From: Candidatus Helarchaeota archaeon
GTDB taxonomy: Archaea > Asgardarchaeota > Lokiarchaeia > Helarchaeales > RDOG01
DNA: 64,000 bases
Reading direction: 5' to 3'
Assembly (NCBI GenBank): GCA_029838215.1
Contig: JALGVI010000017.1
Location: 1 to 64,000 of the forward strand
Shown here piece after piece: positions 18,604-26,764 of this stretch (positions within the stretch are counted from its first letter, which is position 1; every line of letters begins with the position of its first letter). The position numbers and the translations under genes are program-made. The notes under the pieces were generated by a model that saw only the letters and a list, made by a program, of their open reading frames with translations, was not told where the DNA came from and did not search any database.

Positions 18604-19986
18604 ATGCATATAAAAAATAAAATGCAACTTTTAAATAATAGGAAAGGGAAAATGCAAGAAATCCGGAAAATAATATTAAACTCATTAGAATTTTGTTTAA
18701 AAACAATTGATCCTCAAAGTTTAGTTCAAAAAAATGTAAGAATTAAAAAAAATATTTTAGAAATTGGTAAAATTCAATATAACTTAAAGGAAATAAATGA
18801 TATTTATGTCATTGGAGGAGGGAAAGCGAGTAAGTTAATGGCCCAGACAATATCTTCCATTTTAAATTCAAGGATAAAAAAAGGGATAATAATTGCCTTA
18901 AAAGGAACAATATTTAACAACAATATAAAAAATATAGAAGTTTGGGAAGGAACTCATCCCATTCCGTCAGAGTCGAATATTCAAGGAACCAAAAAAATGA
19001 TGGAAATTATTCAAGATCTTACTTCTAACGATTTAGTTATTGGATTAATTTCTGGAGGAGGATCGGCATTAATTAATCTTCCAGCTCATTCAATTCCACT
19101 TAAAGACATGCAAAAGTTTTATGATATTTTATTGAAACATGATCTTGACATAATAAAGATAAATACCTTACGAAAACATGTTTCTCAAATAAAAGGAGGA
19201 CAGTTGGCTCAGTTATGTTTTCCAACGCCAATGATAAACTTAATAATTTCAGATGTTTTAAACGATCCTCTTGAATATATTGCTTCGGGACCAACCTGTC
19301 CAGATACAACTACTTTTGCCGACTGCATGCAAATCATCACAAAACATCGAGTGAAGGGTATTCCTTCGTCTATCATGCAACATTTCCAAAAAGGATTAAG
19401 AAAAGAAATACCAGAGACACCTAAACCTGGAGATAAATGCTTCACTACAGTTAAAAATATTATCGTCGGAAATCTCAAAGTAGCGTGCGATTCCATACAA
19501 GAATTTTTAACTGAAAAGGGAGTGAATGCTAGCATTATTGACTATAGTTTAAGTGGAAATGTCATGCATTTAGCAAGTTATATTCACGATATAGCGAAAC
19601 GAATGCTTGACAAGCATAAACCATTTGATCCTCCGGGATATCTAATTTTTGGTGGTGAATCTACGGTAGAAATTACATGTATTCCTGGAACGGGTGGACG
19701 TAATCAAGAATTATCATTACACGTAATGAACAAATTTCAAGATGAGGATATAGAATACGTGTTTTGTTCTATTGGAACTGATGGGATTGATGGAAACTCC
19801 ACGGCAGCCGGAGCACTAATTGATTTTCAAACACCAAGAGATGCTCGCAAGAAAGGATTGCAATGTCTTTCTTTTCTACAAGATCATGATTCATATAACT
19901 ATTTTAAGAAATTGAATGATGGTTTGATCATTACAGGACCTACGGGAACAAACGTTGCAGATGTAATGGTATTGTATTTGGAATGA
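18604..19986 (+). CDS. Glycerate 2-kinase (MOFRL family)
   Basis: VIGGGKASKLMA, GTHPIPSESN, LISGGGSALI, GGESTVEITCIPGTGGRNQELSL, GTDGIDGNSTAAGA. Confidence 0.93.
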   Translation: MHIKNKMQLLNNRKGKMQEIRKIILNSLEFCLKTIDPQSLVQKNVRIKKNILEIGKIQYNLKEINDIYVIGGGKASKLMAQTISSILNSRIKKGIIIALKGTIFNNNIKNIEVWEGTHPIPSESNIQGTKKMMEIIQDLTSNDLVIGLISGGGSALINLPAHSIPLKDMQKFYDILLKHDLDIIKINTLRKHVSQIKGGQLAQLCFPTPMINLIISDVLNDPLEYIASGPTCPDTTTFADCMQIITKHRVKGIPSSIMQHFQKGLRKEIPETPKPGDKCFTTVKNIIVGNLKVACDSIQEFLTEKGVNASIIDYSLSGNVMHLASYIHDIAKRMLDKHKPFDPPGYLIFGGESTVEITCIPGTGGRNQELSLHVMNKFQDEDIEYVFCSIGTDGIDGNSTAAGALIDFQTPRDARKKGLQCLSFLQDHDSYNYFKKLNDGLIITGPTGTNVADVMVLYLE

Positions 19987-20006
19987 AAATAAAAATCCAG
20001 CAATGG

Positions 20007-20111
20007 TGGACAGGGGGAGAATCGAACTCCCGACCTCGAGCTCTCTTCAGCATTCTTTCAAGCGGAAATGCTTCGTAAGGCTCGCATCATAACCGACTAG
20101 ACTACCTGTCC
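20007..20111 (-). tRNA. tRNA-Val (TAC) with 31-nt intron at 37/38 (intron 20043-20073); CCA encoded at 20004-20006
   Basis: GGACAGG/CCTGTCC acceptor, GGGAGTTCGATTCTCCC; CGAGC/GCTCG anticodon stem interrupted by AGCATT/AATGCT hairpin. Confidence 0.85.
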
Positions 20112-20223
20112 TATAATAAAATGCAAAATCCAATGAAGATCAAGATAAGATTAATCTTGAGAACACGATTTGTTTTTCAAATCGGAATTAAATATTTTCC
20201 TCTAAAACGATCATTCACAAATC

Positions 20224-20709
20224 TTATTCTGATTTTATCTTGAATGCTCGATGAATTTCATGAATTACGATGGCTGCTGTTCCAATGGTACCCAAATCGC
20301 CTTCGACATCCAAGTAAACGCTTTCTCCTAAGTCTAATTCTTTTTTCGAGAGACCGGGAGTAGAACCACCAAATACGAGTAAGACTTTTTCCTTGGTTTT
20401 TAACGATGAAGCGATTTCGATAGGATCGAATTTCTTCTTACCATGAGGTTTGGGGACGAATAATAAGATCTTTGAAGGTTTTAAGATTTCTAACACGTCT
20501 GGGAGATCTTGCAAGACGATTAGATTTTTTTGGTTCTTAATTACCATCTTGTTAACATCTGGAATGCCACTTTGAGCGGCAGATCCTACAGCTTTAGCAA
20601 TTATTATGGTCTTTAAATTAAATCCGATTATTAATTGAGTCATTTCCCGCATTTTCTGTGTTGAATATACGTTGAATAGACATGCAAGTAAGTTATCCAT
20701 TTCATTCAT
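20224..20709 (-). CDS. Archaeal conserved protein, possibly SPOUT-like
   Basis: 161 aa; Gly-rich C-terminus GDLGTIGTAAIVIHEI reminiscent of knotted methyltransferases. Confidence 0.4.
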   Translation of the reverse strand: MNEMDNLLACLFNVYSTQKMREMTQLIIGFNLKTIIIAKAVGSAAQSGIPDVNKMVIKNQKNLIVLQDLPDVLEILKPSKILLFVPKPHGKKKFDPIEIASSLKTKEKVLLVFGGSTPGLSKKELDLGESVYLDVEGDLGTIGTAAIVIHEIHRAFKIKSE

Positions 20710-20953
20710 TTTTATTTCAAGCCGTATGAGTTTTTTAAATCATTACGATAGACGTTTTAAAAAGATTTTGACGATAATTTTTTGAAAGAAATGAAAAGAG
20801 ATGATTAATCAAAAAATTACAAGAATTAGGTTTTAATGATTTTGTTTTCATTAAAAATCTTCCGAGAAAGATTAAAAATGGATCTTTTATGATTTAATTT
20901 GCAAGATTTTCTAATTTTGAATTTAGGAAAAAAATTTTGAATTGGTGTAAGTA

Positions 20954-22303
20954 ATGTCCGATAAGAAAATGACTACAGATGAGATTTTGGCCAAATCTCA
21001 AAAGCCTTCAAAGGATGCTCTTGAATTGCATCCGTTTTATAAGGGAAAGATACAAGTCACGGCTAAGTGTGCCATTCGTGATTTTTCAGACTTTAGCATT
21101 TGGTATACGCCCGGTGTTGCTGCTCCATGTCGAGCAATCCAGAAGGATCCTTCTTTATCATTTGAGCATACAAATCGAGCCAATACTGTTTGCGTGATTT
21201 CAGATTGCACGCGAGTTTTGGGTTTAGGGGATATTGGTGCAGAGGCAGGAATGCCAGTTATGGAAGGAAAATGTCTTTTATTCAAATATTTAGGAGGAGT
21301 AGATGCATTTCCATTATGTCTTGATACTAAAGATCCTGAGGAGTTCATTCGCATTGTAAAGGTTCTGCAGCCTTCATTTGGAGGATTTAATCTAGAAGAC
21401 ATAGCGAAGCCTAAATGCTTTCATATTTTGGACACGCTTAGAGCAGATCCTGAAGTTAAAGTTCCAGTTTGGCACGATGATCAACAAGGTACTGCGGCAG
21501 TAACTCTTGCAGGTGCCATTAATGCAGTGGACATAGTAAATAAGAAAAGAGAAGATGTCACGATTGTCTTTTTTGGTGCAGGGGCAGCAAATGTTGCAAT
21601 TTCACGCGTGATGTTTCACGCTGGGTTTGATCCCAAAAAATCAGTTTTCGTGGATTCAAAAGGGATCCTTTCCAAGGCACGTAAGGACATAAAACAAGGA
21701 ACCTATAAATGGGATCTCATTACAAGTACAAATGCAGACGATATCAGTGGAGATATTGCTGAATCATTCAAGGATAAGGATATGGCGATATGCCTTTCGA
21801 AATCGGGTCCAGACGTGGTTAAAAAAGAATGGATTTCTTCAATGGCAGAAGATTCCATCGTTTTTGCATGTTCAAATCCCATTCCAGAAATCTATCCTTG
21901 GGAAGCAAAAGAAGCTGGGGCACGAATCGTGGCTACGGGTCGAAGTGATTTTCCAAATCAGGTAAATAATTCTATGGGTTTTCCTGCAATATTTCGTGGA
22001 ACACTTGATGTGAGGGCAAAAACGATCACGGATGAGATGTGCATTGTTGCAGCAGAATCTTTGGCGAAAACTGCTGCCTTAGAAGGACTGGATGAAGAAA
22101 ACATAATACCGAACATGTCAAATAGAATTGCCTTCATCAACGAAGCCATTGCCGTTGCAGAAAAAGCAATTAGTCAAGGTGTTGCCCGGTTAAAACTTAG
22201 TAGAGATGAAATCAGACATCTTGCTGAAATGAAAATCAATAACGCTCAAGATCAAATAAAGTTATTGATGCGTGAAGGATTTATTCCAATTCCCAAGACT
22301 TAA
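20954..22303 (+). CDS. Malic enzyme (malate dehydrogenase, decarboxylating)
   Basis: YTPGVAAPCRAI, LGDIGAEAGMPVMEGK, WHDDQQGTAAVTLAG, GAGAANVAI, ACSNPIPEI. Confidence 0.95.
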   Translation: MSDKKMTTDEILAKSQKPSKDALELHPFYKGKIQVTAKCAIRDFSDFSIWYTPGVAAPCRAIQKDPSLSFEHTNRANTVCVISDCTRVLGLGDIGAEAGMPVMEGKCLLFKYLGGVDAFPLCLDTKDPEEFIRIVKVLQPSFGGFNLEDIAKPKCFHILDTLRADPEVKVPVWHDDQQGTAAVTLAGAINAVDIVNKKREDVTIVFFGAGAANVAISRVMFHAGFDPKKSVFVDSKGILSKARKDIKQGTYKWDLITSTNADDISGDIAESFKDKDMAICLSKSGPDVVKKEWISSMAEDSIVFACSNPIPEIYPWEAKEAGARIVATGRSDFPNQVNNSMGFPAIFRGTLDVRAKTITDEMCIVAAESLAKTAALEGLDEENIIPNMSNRIAFINEAIAVAEKAISQGVARLKLSRDEIRHLAEMKINNAQDQIKLLMREGFIPIPKT

Positions 22304-22371
22304 TCATTTTAGCAAATATCTTTTTTAAAAACCGCTCTCTTTTTTTTTAAATTGTTCCTTTGCCATTTTCG

Positions 22372-22406
22372 CAAAAAAATGCTCATTTTTCCAAAAAATT
22401 GCTCAT
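22372..22406 (+). repeat. Tandem operator-like repeat: CAAAAAAATGCTCAT (22372-22386) and CAAAAAATTGCTCAT (22392-22406), 20 bp apart
   Basis: Direct reading; two copies differ at one base. Confidence 0.6.
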
Positions 22407-22425
22407 AACTTCGATTTTTTAGGAC

Positions 22426-22433
22426 TTTATATA
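22426..22433 (+). promoter_or_regulatory. TATA box for 22460-22624 small ORF
   Basis: TTTATATA about 30 nt upstream of ATG, consistent with a leaderless transcript. Confidence 0.5.
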
Positions 22434-22459
22434 CCGTTGTCAGAAAAAAAGAATCGTTC

Positions 22460-22624
22460 ATGCACAAAACACAATCGCATGAGGTTAAAAAAATGAATGC
22501 AGTCGAACAATTAAAAGAAAGCAAAATCTTGTCAATAATGACCACATTGGTGGCATTTGCAACGGGTTCTAATCTTGCAACCTCTGGAAGTGCCGGTCCT
22601 TGGGGTCCTTGGCCTTTCCCATGA
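22460..22624 (+). CDS. 54-aa peptide MHKTQSHEVKKMNAVEQLKESKILSIMTTLVAFATGSNLATSGSAGPWGPWPFP; candidate precursor or signalling peptide
   Basis: Complete ORF absent from track, with TATA box, upstream tandem repeat and downstream T-tract. Confidence 0.55.
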   Translation: MHKTQSHEVKKMNAVEQLKESKILSIMTTLVAFATGSNLATSGSAGPWGPWPFP

Positions 22625-22634
22625 AAAATTTGAC

Positions 22635-22655
22635 CCCTTTCCTTTTTTTTTTTAA
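22635..22655 (+). terminator. T-rich tract downstream of peptide ORF
   Basis: ccctttccttttttttttta; archaeal poly-T type termination. Confidence 0.4.
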
Positions 22656-23023
22656 TTTTCAAATTTTTTGTGAATAAGTGGATTCTCTACGTAAACTAAA
22701 TTCACATAACTTAAGTGATTCAGTTTGTGAATTAATTTTAAATAGACGAGAAAAGAATATTGACGAAATCCGACAAAAAAAGAAAACATTAGAAAGTCAA
22801 TATTGAATTATCATAAATACATCTTTACTTTATATCGGTAATTTATAGAAATTAGAAATTATTATTAATATTCACGTCAAAGTTTAGTTTTTACGTATTA
22901 ATATGGTCGTTCAAGATATTTGAACGTAGATATTAATCAGTTAATATATTTTTTATGAATCAAAGTTCACATAATTCTTATGGTTCACAATTCTTTGTGA
23001 TTAAAATTTTGTCTAATCATACT

Positions 23024-23050
23024 TGAACCCCATAATTTCCATTGGAACTC
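23024..23050 (-). promoter_or_regulatory. Orc1/Cdc6 origin recognition box-like element
   Basis: tgaaccccataatttccattggaactc. Confidence 0.6.
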
Positions 23051-23064
23051 GACTTATTTAGACG

Positions 23065-23078
23065 TTCACATATGTGAA
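23065..23078. repeat. Perfect 14-bp palindrome TTCACATATGTGAA
   Basis: Direct reading; between two ORB-like elements. Confidence 0.8.
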
Positions 23079-23082
23079 ATTA

Positions 23083-23109
23083 TGACCCCTTCATTTCCAT
23101 TGGAAAATC
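23083..23109 (-). promoter_or_regulatory. Orc1/Cdc6 origin recognition box-like element
   Basis: tgaccccttcatttccattggaaaatc; reverse complement TTTTCCAATGGAAATGAAGGGGTCA. Confidence 0.65.
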
Positions 23110-23207
23110 TTGCTACCAATAAGTTTTAAGAAATTTGAAACTTAAAATTCTAGAAAATATAATGTGAATTTTATAATCGGTCGAAAAAATCAAATAAAAC
23201 AAAAAAG

Positions 23208-23966
23208 ATGGAAATAGATTATATGGATCGCGTGAGGATAATCAAAGCGTTTTTAAACGAGGGTTTTGAAATAGATCCAGCTTTATTGAAGTTCATTCAA
23301 TATCATGATGATTCTGAATCCTGCTTATTTGAAGTATTAAATAGAGTAAAACGAACGAAGAATTTACCTTCTGTCTTGACGTTGTCCTTGATTCAAGATG
23401 GTGTTTCTTCATCAAAAGCTAATAGAAATGCCTCCATTTCATCGAAGGAATCCAGCTTATTTTTGAAAAATGTCAAGCGTTCAAGATTTCATTCTAACGT
23501 GATCATTTACAAAGACCCTACTGGACGTTCTTTCAGTACAGGTCAAGTTGAAGATTTTTCAAACCATTTTTTATTAAGATATCAGATGCTTAAAACCATT
23601 CTTCGCCAGCGTCCAGAGGCGAGAAACGCAATTTCCATCTCTAGAATTAAGTTCATCAATAATTCAGAGATTGGAATCATTGGAATGATACGATCGAAAG
23701 TAGAGAAACAATCACGAAGCATATCACTTGAATTAGAAGATGAAACTGGAAGAATTGTTGGAATAATTTCTTCAAAAGAACAGGAACTCTTGAAGAAAGC
23801 CGTTCACCTGCTAAACGATCAAGTAATTTATTGTAAGGGTCAAAAATGGAATTCTAGTTCGTTTCAAATTAAGGATTTTTTTTGGCCAGATGTTCCATTT
23901 AACAAGCAAGCAACAGGATATTGCCCTTTCCGTAAAATATTTAATAATTGCTGGGGATATCGTTGA
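23208..23966 (+). CDS. DNA polymerase D small subunit (DP1), N-terminal/OB part, frame-disrupted
   Basis: OB-fold region SIIGMIRSKVEKQSRSISLELEDETGRIVGII ... KDFFWPDVPFNK then out of frame. Confidence 0.8.
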   Translation: MEIDYMDRVRIIKAFLNEGFEIDPALLKFIQYHDDSESCLFEVLNRVKRTKNLPSVLTLSLIQDGVSSSKANRNASISSKESSLFLKNVKRSRFHSNVIIYKDPTGRSFSTGQVEDFSNHFLLRYQMLKTILRQRPEARNAISISRIKFINNSEIGIIGMIRSKVEKQSRSISLELEDETGRIVGIISSKEQELLKKAVHLLNDQVIYCKGQKWNSSSFQIKDFFWPDVPFNKQATGYCPFRKIFNNCWGYR

Positions 23967-24594
23967 TGGGATTGGCGTGTATAAAAATCAGGAAAATGAT
24001 TTATATATCAACGACATTAATCAGCAATATGAAAAGGTGGCTTCTTATCTAACGTCCCTCCCCGAAGACCTAACAATAATAATGATTCCTGGAGGAGCAC
24101 ATGATGCAGTTCGAAAAGCATTACCTCAACCTGCTATTCCCAAAAAACACGCACGCGATCTTTATGAAATGAAAAATGTTATAATGCTTGGAAATCCCTG
24201 TTTTTTTTCTATTCATGGAGTCGATTTCCTTGTATACCACGGTGAAGGATTGGATGATGTTATACCTGTCATTCCTGGTCTAAGTTATGAAAATCCGTGC
24301 TCTTGTATGAAAGAATTTTTAAAAAGTCGTCATTTAGCACCTTGCTATGGAACAAAAACAAGTATTATTCCCGAAAAAGAAGATTTCATGGTCATTGATC
24401 GAGTCCCTAACGTGTTGCATTGTGGACATGCCCATGTTTCAGACTATGTTGACTATCGAGGCGTGAAATTAATTAATAGTGGATGTTGGCAAGGTTTGAC
24501 TTCCTTCCAAAAAGAAAGGGGAATAACCCCTACTCCAGCAAAAATATCGATTTTGAATTTGAAGACTTTAAAGACTCAATTCATCCAGTTTTAA
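23890..24594 (+). CDS. DNA polymerase D small subunit (DP1), C-terminal phosphoesterase part
   Basis: VKYLIIAGDIVDGIGVYKNQE, PGGAHDAVRKALPQPA, HCGHAHVSDY, INSGCWQGLTSFQKERGITPTPA. Confidence 0.88.
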   Translation: MFHLTSKQQDIALSVKYLIIAGDIVDGIGVYKNQENDLYINDINQQYEKVASYLTSLPEDLTIIMIPGGAHDAVRKALPQPAIPKKHARDLYEMKNVIMLGNPCFFSIHGVDFLVYHGEGLDDVIPVIPGLSYENPCSCMKEFLKSRHLAPCYGTKTSIIPEKEDFMVIDRVPNVLHCGHAHVSDYVDYRGVKLINSGCWQGLTSFQKERGITPTPAKISILNLKTLKTQFIQF

Positions 24595-24716
24595 TTTCAA
24601 TTCGTTAAGCGATTATTTTTTATTAGAAGGAGTTTATTTTATTCCTCAAGAATATTAGATATCATGGTTGTTGGTGACCAGACCTGACGAAGAAAAAGGA
24701 AAAAGACGAAAAAAAA

Positions 24717-25226
24717 ATGCCTACAATAAAAATCATATCAACAGAAACATCAGTATCTATTCCAAAAGATAAACAAGTTTCACCTTCAGATCCTGTCTAT
24801 GATTCATTCCTTGAGAATTTGCAGAGGCGTCCTAAGAAAAGAAAATCGTCTAAAGAACTACTCTTTTCTGAATCGGAGGCTAAACCTGTTGAACCAATCT
24901 CACCTCCTTCAACTATCGATTCAATAGAAGATGATGATTTTGAAGAGGGCGAAACGGGCGAAGGTGGGATGTCAGAGGAACTTTTAAAAACAATGAAAAT
25001 GCTTGAAGAGATAAAACAAGAAAATCTGGCATCTGAAAGTAGCACAACGCTTAAAGAAGACATACCTTTGGAGATTGATGAAAGCATTCTGAAAAAAATC
25101 ACCTGTCCTTTTTGCCAAAGGTCAATACCCCTTCGTAAATTGGAATTCTTACAACAAGGATATTCTGATTATTGTCCATATTGCCATGAAATGATCCTTC
25201 CAGATCAAGTAGCAGACCAGCTATGA
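24717..25226 (+). CDS. Acidic protein with C-terminal zinc-finger
   Basis: ITCPFCQRSIPLRKLEF...DYCPYCHEMI. Confidence 0.7.
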   Translation: MPTIKIISTETSVSIPKDKQVSPSDPVYDSFLENLQRRPKKRKSSKELLFSESEAKPVEPISPPSTIDSIEDDDFEEGETGEGGMSEELLKTMKMLEEIKQENLASESSTTLKEDIPLEIDESILKKITCPFCQRSIPLRKLEFLQQGYSDYCPYCHEMILPDQVADQL

Positions 25227-25526
25227 TTATCCTTTTTTTGCTTCAATCTCTTGTAGATTAAACCTTATTGAGAGATTGCCGTGTACTTTCTGGATTTTTT
25301 GCAAAATTTTTAAATAGCGCTTTCCTCGATACTTTAAATCACAAGTTTTTAAACTCGGAGAGTAAAAAATTATGAACCCATTACCATCATCATCTTTGTA
25401 AGTAATGGATGTTTCACCTGTTTCAGCATATTTTAACCGTGTTTTTATTCTGGGAAATAAAATCCCAAATTTTCCACTATACAGGTTTAGAATTAATTCT
25501 TTTATGAACTCATCAGTATGCATCAT
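25227..25526 (-). CDS. Hypothetical protein
   Basis: 99-aa ORF. Confidence 0.45.
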   Translation of the reverse strand: MMHTDEFIKELILNLYSGKFGILFPRIKTRLKYAETGETSITYKDDDGNGFIIFYSPSLKTCDLKYRGKRYLKILQKIQKVHGNLSIRFNLQEIEAKKG

Positions 25527-25612
25527 GGTTATAACGGACTTGTTAAATTAGAAATTTAAATGATTTTCGTGAATATTTTCATTTTTTTATTGGGAATGTG
25601 TTTGAAGATATT

Positions 25613-25915
25613 TTAAGATGTATTTCTTACGTATCTTGAGGAATAAAATAAAACAACGCCCACTGATGCAAGAACGACAGTAGTGAGTAGATTAAATACC
25701 ATCGAAATGTAAAAATTTTGTTGTATTTCGGAGTAAATTAGGGGTAAAAACGGGAGATAACTTGCATTTATCAGAAGATAACAAAAAAGCATCGTGAATG
25801 TCAGATTTGCAACTACAAAATAGATCCAGGCAAGATTTAAGAGTATAATACCGCATTTTTGCTCAAAATAATAAATTTCCCAATCTCCTAAGAAAAATTG
25901 TTTGATCTTTTTCAT
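25613..25915 (-). CDS. Small multi-span membrane protein
   Basis: About three hydrophobic segments. Confidence 0.5.
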   Translation of the reverse strand: MKKIKQFFLGDWEIYYFEQKCGIILLNLAWIYFVVANLTFTMLFCYLLINASYLPFLPLIYSEIQQNFYISMVFNLLTTVVLASVGVVLFYSSRYVRNTS

Positions 25916-25997
25916 TTAGCATTCCTACCATCTTTTCTCTCTAAAAAATTGGTATTCAAAATTCTTTGTCTTTAAATACGCTTTTCGATAAAAAAAA

Positions 25998-26711
25998 TTG
26001 AATTCTTATTTGAAGGTGAAATTCTTGATCTCTACATATAAAGTAAAGCATCTCACGCCGGATGCAAAAAAAGTCGATATATCTTTAAAAATATTAAAAC
26101 GCACGAATGAAAAAGAAGTTACACTAAAGAAGGATAATTCAAGACATCGGGTTTGCACTTTCATAGCAGCAGATGATACTGGGACCATTAATTTAAATAT
26201 ATGGGATGATGTCATTGATTTAATTCACATCAATGATAAAGTCCAAATTAAAAACGGCTATGTTCGCGAATTTCAAGGTCAAATATATTTGAATATTGGT
26301 CGATTCGGAACGATTGAAACCATTGGAAAAGTTACAGATTCGCCATCAAAGAGCGTGCTGGAATCAACTGTAAAAATTAAAGATTCAATTTCGAAAAAAT
26401 TCGGCTTGAATTTATTAGTAAAAGTGGCTGAAATTTCCGAGATCCGAACAGTTACTGTAAAAAAAGATAATTCGAAGCATGAATTATTGGATGTTTTGGT
26501 TGGCGATGAGACCGGATGCGTTATCCTTACGCTTTGGGATAAGCAAATTCCAAAAATTACAGGATATAATACCTATCAAATAAATAATGCTTATTTATCA
26601 GAATATAATGGAGGATACCGGCTAAATATTTCCCGAAATGGATCAATTCATAAGGTTGATCGGGATATCTCAGTCAATTTACTACACAATCTTTCTCTTT
26701 TAGATGTTTGA
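25998..26711 (+). CDS. Tandem OB-fold (RPA/SOSS-B-like) ssDNA-binding protein
   Basis: Two repeats of TFIAADDTGTINLNIWDD / VLVGDETGCVILTLWDK. Confidence 0.82.
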   Translation: MNSYLKVKFLISTYKVKHLTPDAKKVDISLKILKRTNEKEVTLKKDNSRHRVCTFIAADDTGTINLNIWDDVIDLIHINDKVQIKNGYVREFQGQIYLNIGRFGTIETIGKVTDSPSKSVLESTVKIKDSISKKFGLNLLVKVAEISEIRTVTVKKDNSKHELLDVLVGDETGCVILTLWDKQIPKITGYNTYQINNAYLSEYNGGYRLNISRNGSIHKVDRDISVNLLHNLSLLDV

Positions 26712-26764
26712 AGTAAAAACCTTCTATATTTCATTTTATCCATAACAATTTTTTTCAGAGGTAA

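Noticed and set aside
22631-22647. tgacccctttcctttttt as a fifth ORB
   Set aside because: Has the ACCCC tract but no TTCCA/TGGAA dyad.
22309-22662. 117-aa minus-strand ORF
   Set aside because: Low-complexity K-rich start and antisense to the TATA-driven peptide ORF; looks like chance.
25127-25150. ataccccttcgtaaattggaattc ORB-like match
   Set aside because: Inside a coding sequence and the dyad is broken.
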